Assembly (NCBI GenBank): GCA_029256565.1
Contig: JAQSXQ010000006.1
Span: 1-15,550, forward strand
DNA from: Mycobacterium sp.
GTDB taxonomy: Bacteria > Actinomycetota > Actinomycetes > Mycobacteriales > Mycobacteriaceae
Length of the DNA stretch: 15,550 nt
Reading direction: 5' to 3'
Under the pieces are notes generated by a model, which was not told the DNA's origin, did no database searches, and saw nothing but the letters and a program-made list of their open reading frames with translations. Positions 14,469 through 15,550 of the stretch are shown here, in pieces. Each line of letters opens with the position of its first letter. Within the stretch, counting starts at the first letter, position 1. A program made the position numbers and the translations under genes.

Positions 14469-15550
14469 CGCGCCGAGCCGACGAAGGGGATGGAGGCGGG
14501 CGCGGCACTGGAGTGGCCGCCGTCGAACAGTCCGCGCTGCCGCAGGACGGGGACGACGCCTTCGCCGAACCAGTACAGCTCCTCCAGGTGCGGGTAGCCG
14601 GAGAAGATGAACTCGTCGATGCCGATCTCGGCGTACTCCGCGATGCGGTCGGCGACGTCGGTGTGGCTGCCCACCAACGCCGTTCCCGCGCCGCCACGCA
14701 CCAGACCGACACCGGCCCAAAGGTTCGGCGCGATCTCCAGGCTGCGGGCGTCGTTCCACGACCCGTCCGCCCGGCTCGACTCGTGCAGGGCGAGCATGCG
14801 GCGCTGTCCCTCCGACTGGCTCCGGCTGAGCCCGGCTTGGGCGTTGCGCACCGTCTCCTCGTCGAGTGCGTCGATCAGCTTGCCTGCCTGCACCCACGCC
14901 TCGTCGGCGGTGTCGCGCGAAATCGTGTGCAGCCGAATGCCGAATCGCACGGTGCGGCCCTCGTTCGCGGCTTCCTTGCGAATCCACTCGATCTTCTCGC
15001 GGACGGCTTCCGGCGGCTCGCCCCAGGTCAGGTAGACGTCGGCATGCCGGGCGGCGACCGGGCCCGCCGCCTTCGAACTGCCCCCGAAGTACAGCGGCGG
15101 CACCGGGTTCGGCAACGTCGCCAGCGACGCTTCCTCCACCTTGATGTGCGTGCCGTCGGTGGTGACGGTCTCACCGGCCCACAGTCTCCGCACGACGTCG
15201 AGGAATTCGTCGCAGCGCTCGTACCGGGCGTCCTTGTCCAGGTGGTCGCCGAACGCACGCTGTTCGTGCGCCTCGCCACCGACCACGACGTTGAGCAGGA
15301 TGCGGCCCGGCGCGTGGCGGGCGAACGTCGCGGCCATCTGCGCGGACAGGGTCGGGCTGACCAGCCCGGGCCGGAAGGCCACCAGGAACGCCAGCGACGT
15401 CGTCTCGCGAGCCAGCAGCGCCGCGGTGACGAACGCGTCCTCGCACCACGCGCCCGTCGGGATGAGCGCCCCGGTGAAGCCGAACGTCTCGGCGGCCCGC
15501 ACGATCGACGCCAGGTAGTCGATCGACGCGTCCCGGTCGCTGTGGGCGAC
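14465..15550 (-). CDS. ssuD: FMNH2-dependent alkanesulfonate monooxygenase SsuD (5' end outside window)
   Basis: 361 residues in the window, and the frame is open to its edge. This is a bacterial-luciferase-like (LLM) flavin monooxygenase that releases sulfite from alkanesulfonates. Motifs shared with E. coli SsuD, from memory: LIPTGAWCEDA (holding the Cys54 equivalent), FLVAFRPGLVSPT, PPLYFGGSS, DVYLTWGEPPE, RFGIRLH, NLWAGVGLVRGGAGTALVGS (holding the Arg297 equivalent), and SGYPHLEELY. The E. coli protein is 381 residues, so about 20-25 N-terminal residues are missing. The GTG at 15502 is internal, since homologous sequence (DRDASIDYLASIVRAAE) continues upstream. Translation is coupled to the sfnB-like gene by a GTGA overlap. 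The flavin reductase (SsuE type) and SsuABC importer are not in view but may lie to the right. Confidence 0.95.
   Translation of the reverse strand, partial: VAHSDRDASIDYLASIVRAAETFGFTGALIPTGAWCEDAFVTAALLARETTSLAFLVAFRPGLVSPTLSAQMAATFARHAPGRILLNVVVGGEAHEQRAFGDHLDKDARYERCDEFLDVVRRLWAGETVTTDGTHIKVEEASLATLPNPVPPLYFGGSSKAAGPVAARHADVYLTWGEPPEAVREKIEWIRKEAANEGRTVRFGIRLHTISRDTADEAWVQAGKLIDALDEETVRNAQAGLSRSQSEGQRRMLALHESSRADGSWNDARSLEIAPNLWAGVGLVRGGAGTALVGSHTDVADRIAEYAEIGIDEFIFSGYPHLEELYWFGEGVVPVLRQRGLFDGGHSSAAPASIPFVGSAR

Noticed and set aside
14469..14987. N-terminal extension of the SfnB-like protein to an upstream start at 14987
   Set aside because: The added residues are arginine-rich shadow of ssuD; GTG 14468 gives the normal family length and a GTGA overlap.
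1..15550. CRISPR arrays, insertion sequences, phage or defence genes, tRNA or rRNA
   Set aside because: No regularly spaced repeats, transposase motifs, terminal inverted repeats or RNA gene sequences were recognised anywhere in the window.

Overview
This window is GC-rich, densely coding DNA from an actinobacterium, most likely a rapidly growing Mycobacteriaceae member (Mycolicibacterium type). The inference rests on a RipD-type non-catalytic NlpC/P60 protein, a FadD32-like fatty acyl-AMP ligase, a DUF4193 zinc-ribbon protein, a three-cysteine Tpx, GTG/TTG starts and leaderless-looking promoters. No RNA gene, CRISPR array, insertion sequence or phage gene is visible.

Layout. (1) 1-3341, plus strand: the 3' part of an aldehyde dehydrogenase, a MenC/enolase-superfamily homologue that has lost nearly all catalytic residues, an M42 metallo-aminopeptidase, and a small protein made of two DivIVA-type repeats. 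The last three are tightly packed and probably co-transcribed. (2) 3338-4511, minus strand: DUF4193 protein (TTG start; its stop codon overlaps the DivIVA gene's stop), then a possible MOSC-domain C-terminal remnant, then a TenA-type thiaminase II. (3) 4512-4753: a divergent intergenic region with several small symmetric or iterated motifs. (4) 4754-7812, plus strand: secreted RipD-like pseudo-endopeptidase, thiol peroxidase Tpx and a fatty acyl-AMP ligase. (5) 7829-11971, plus strand: a complete CUT1-type sugar ABC importer (Tat/lipoprotein binding protein, two permeases, MalK-like ATPase) with 4-bp start/stop overlaps at each junction. (6) 12064-15550: a flavin monooxygenase of the acyl-CoA dehydrogenase fold (DszC-like) on the plus strand, facing an sfnB-ssuD pair on the minus strand. 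This part looks like an organosulfur (sulfonate/sulfone) scavenging module that continues past the right edge.

How they work together: region 5 is a self-contained uptake system whose operon may begin with the acyl-AMP ligase just upstream (16-bp gap). Region 6 would release sulfite from organosulfur compounds using reduced flavin; no flavin reductase or sulfonate transporter lies inside the window. Region 1 is the least understood. The best candidate for something undescribed is the MenC-like protein at 1048-2001: the fold is kept, but four of the five catalytic or metal-binding residues and the first lysine of KxK are replaced, and it sits beside a peptidase and a DivIVA-repeat protein rather than menaquinone genes. 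I see no clear multi-gene defence or other wholly new system.
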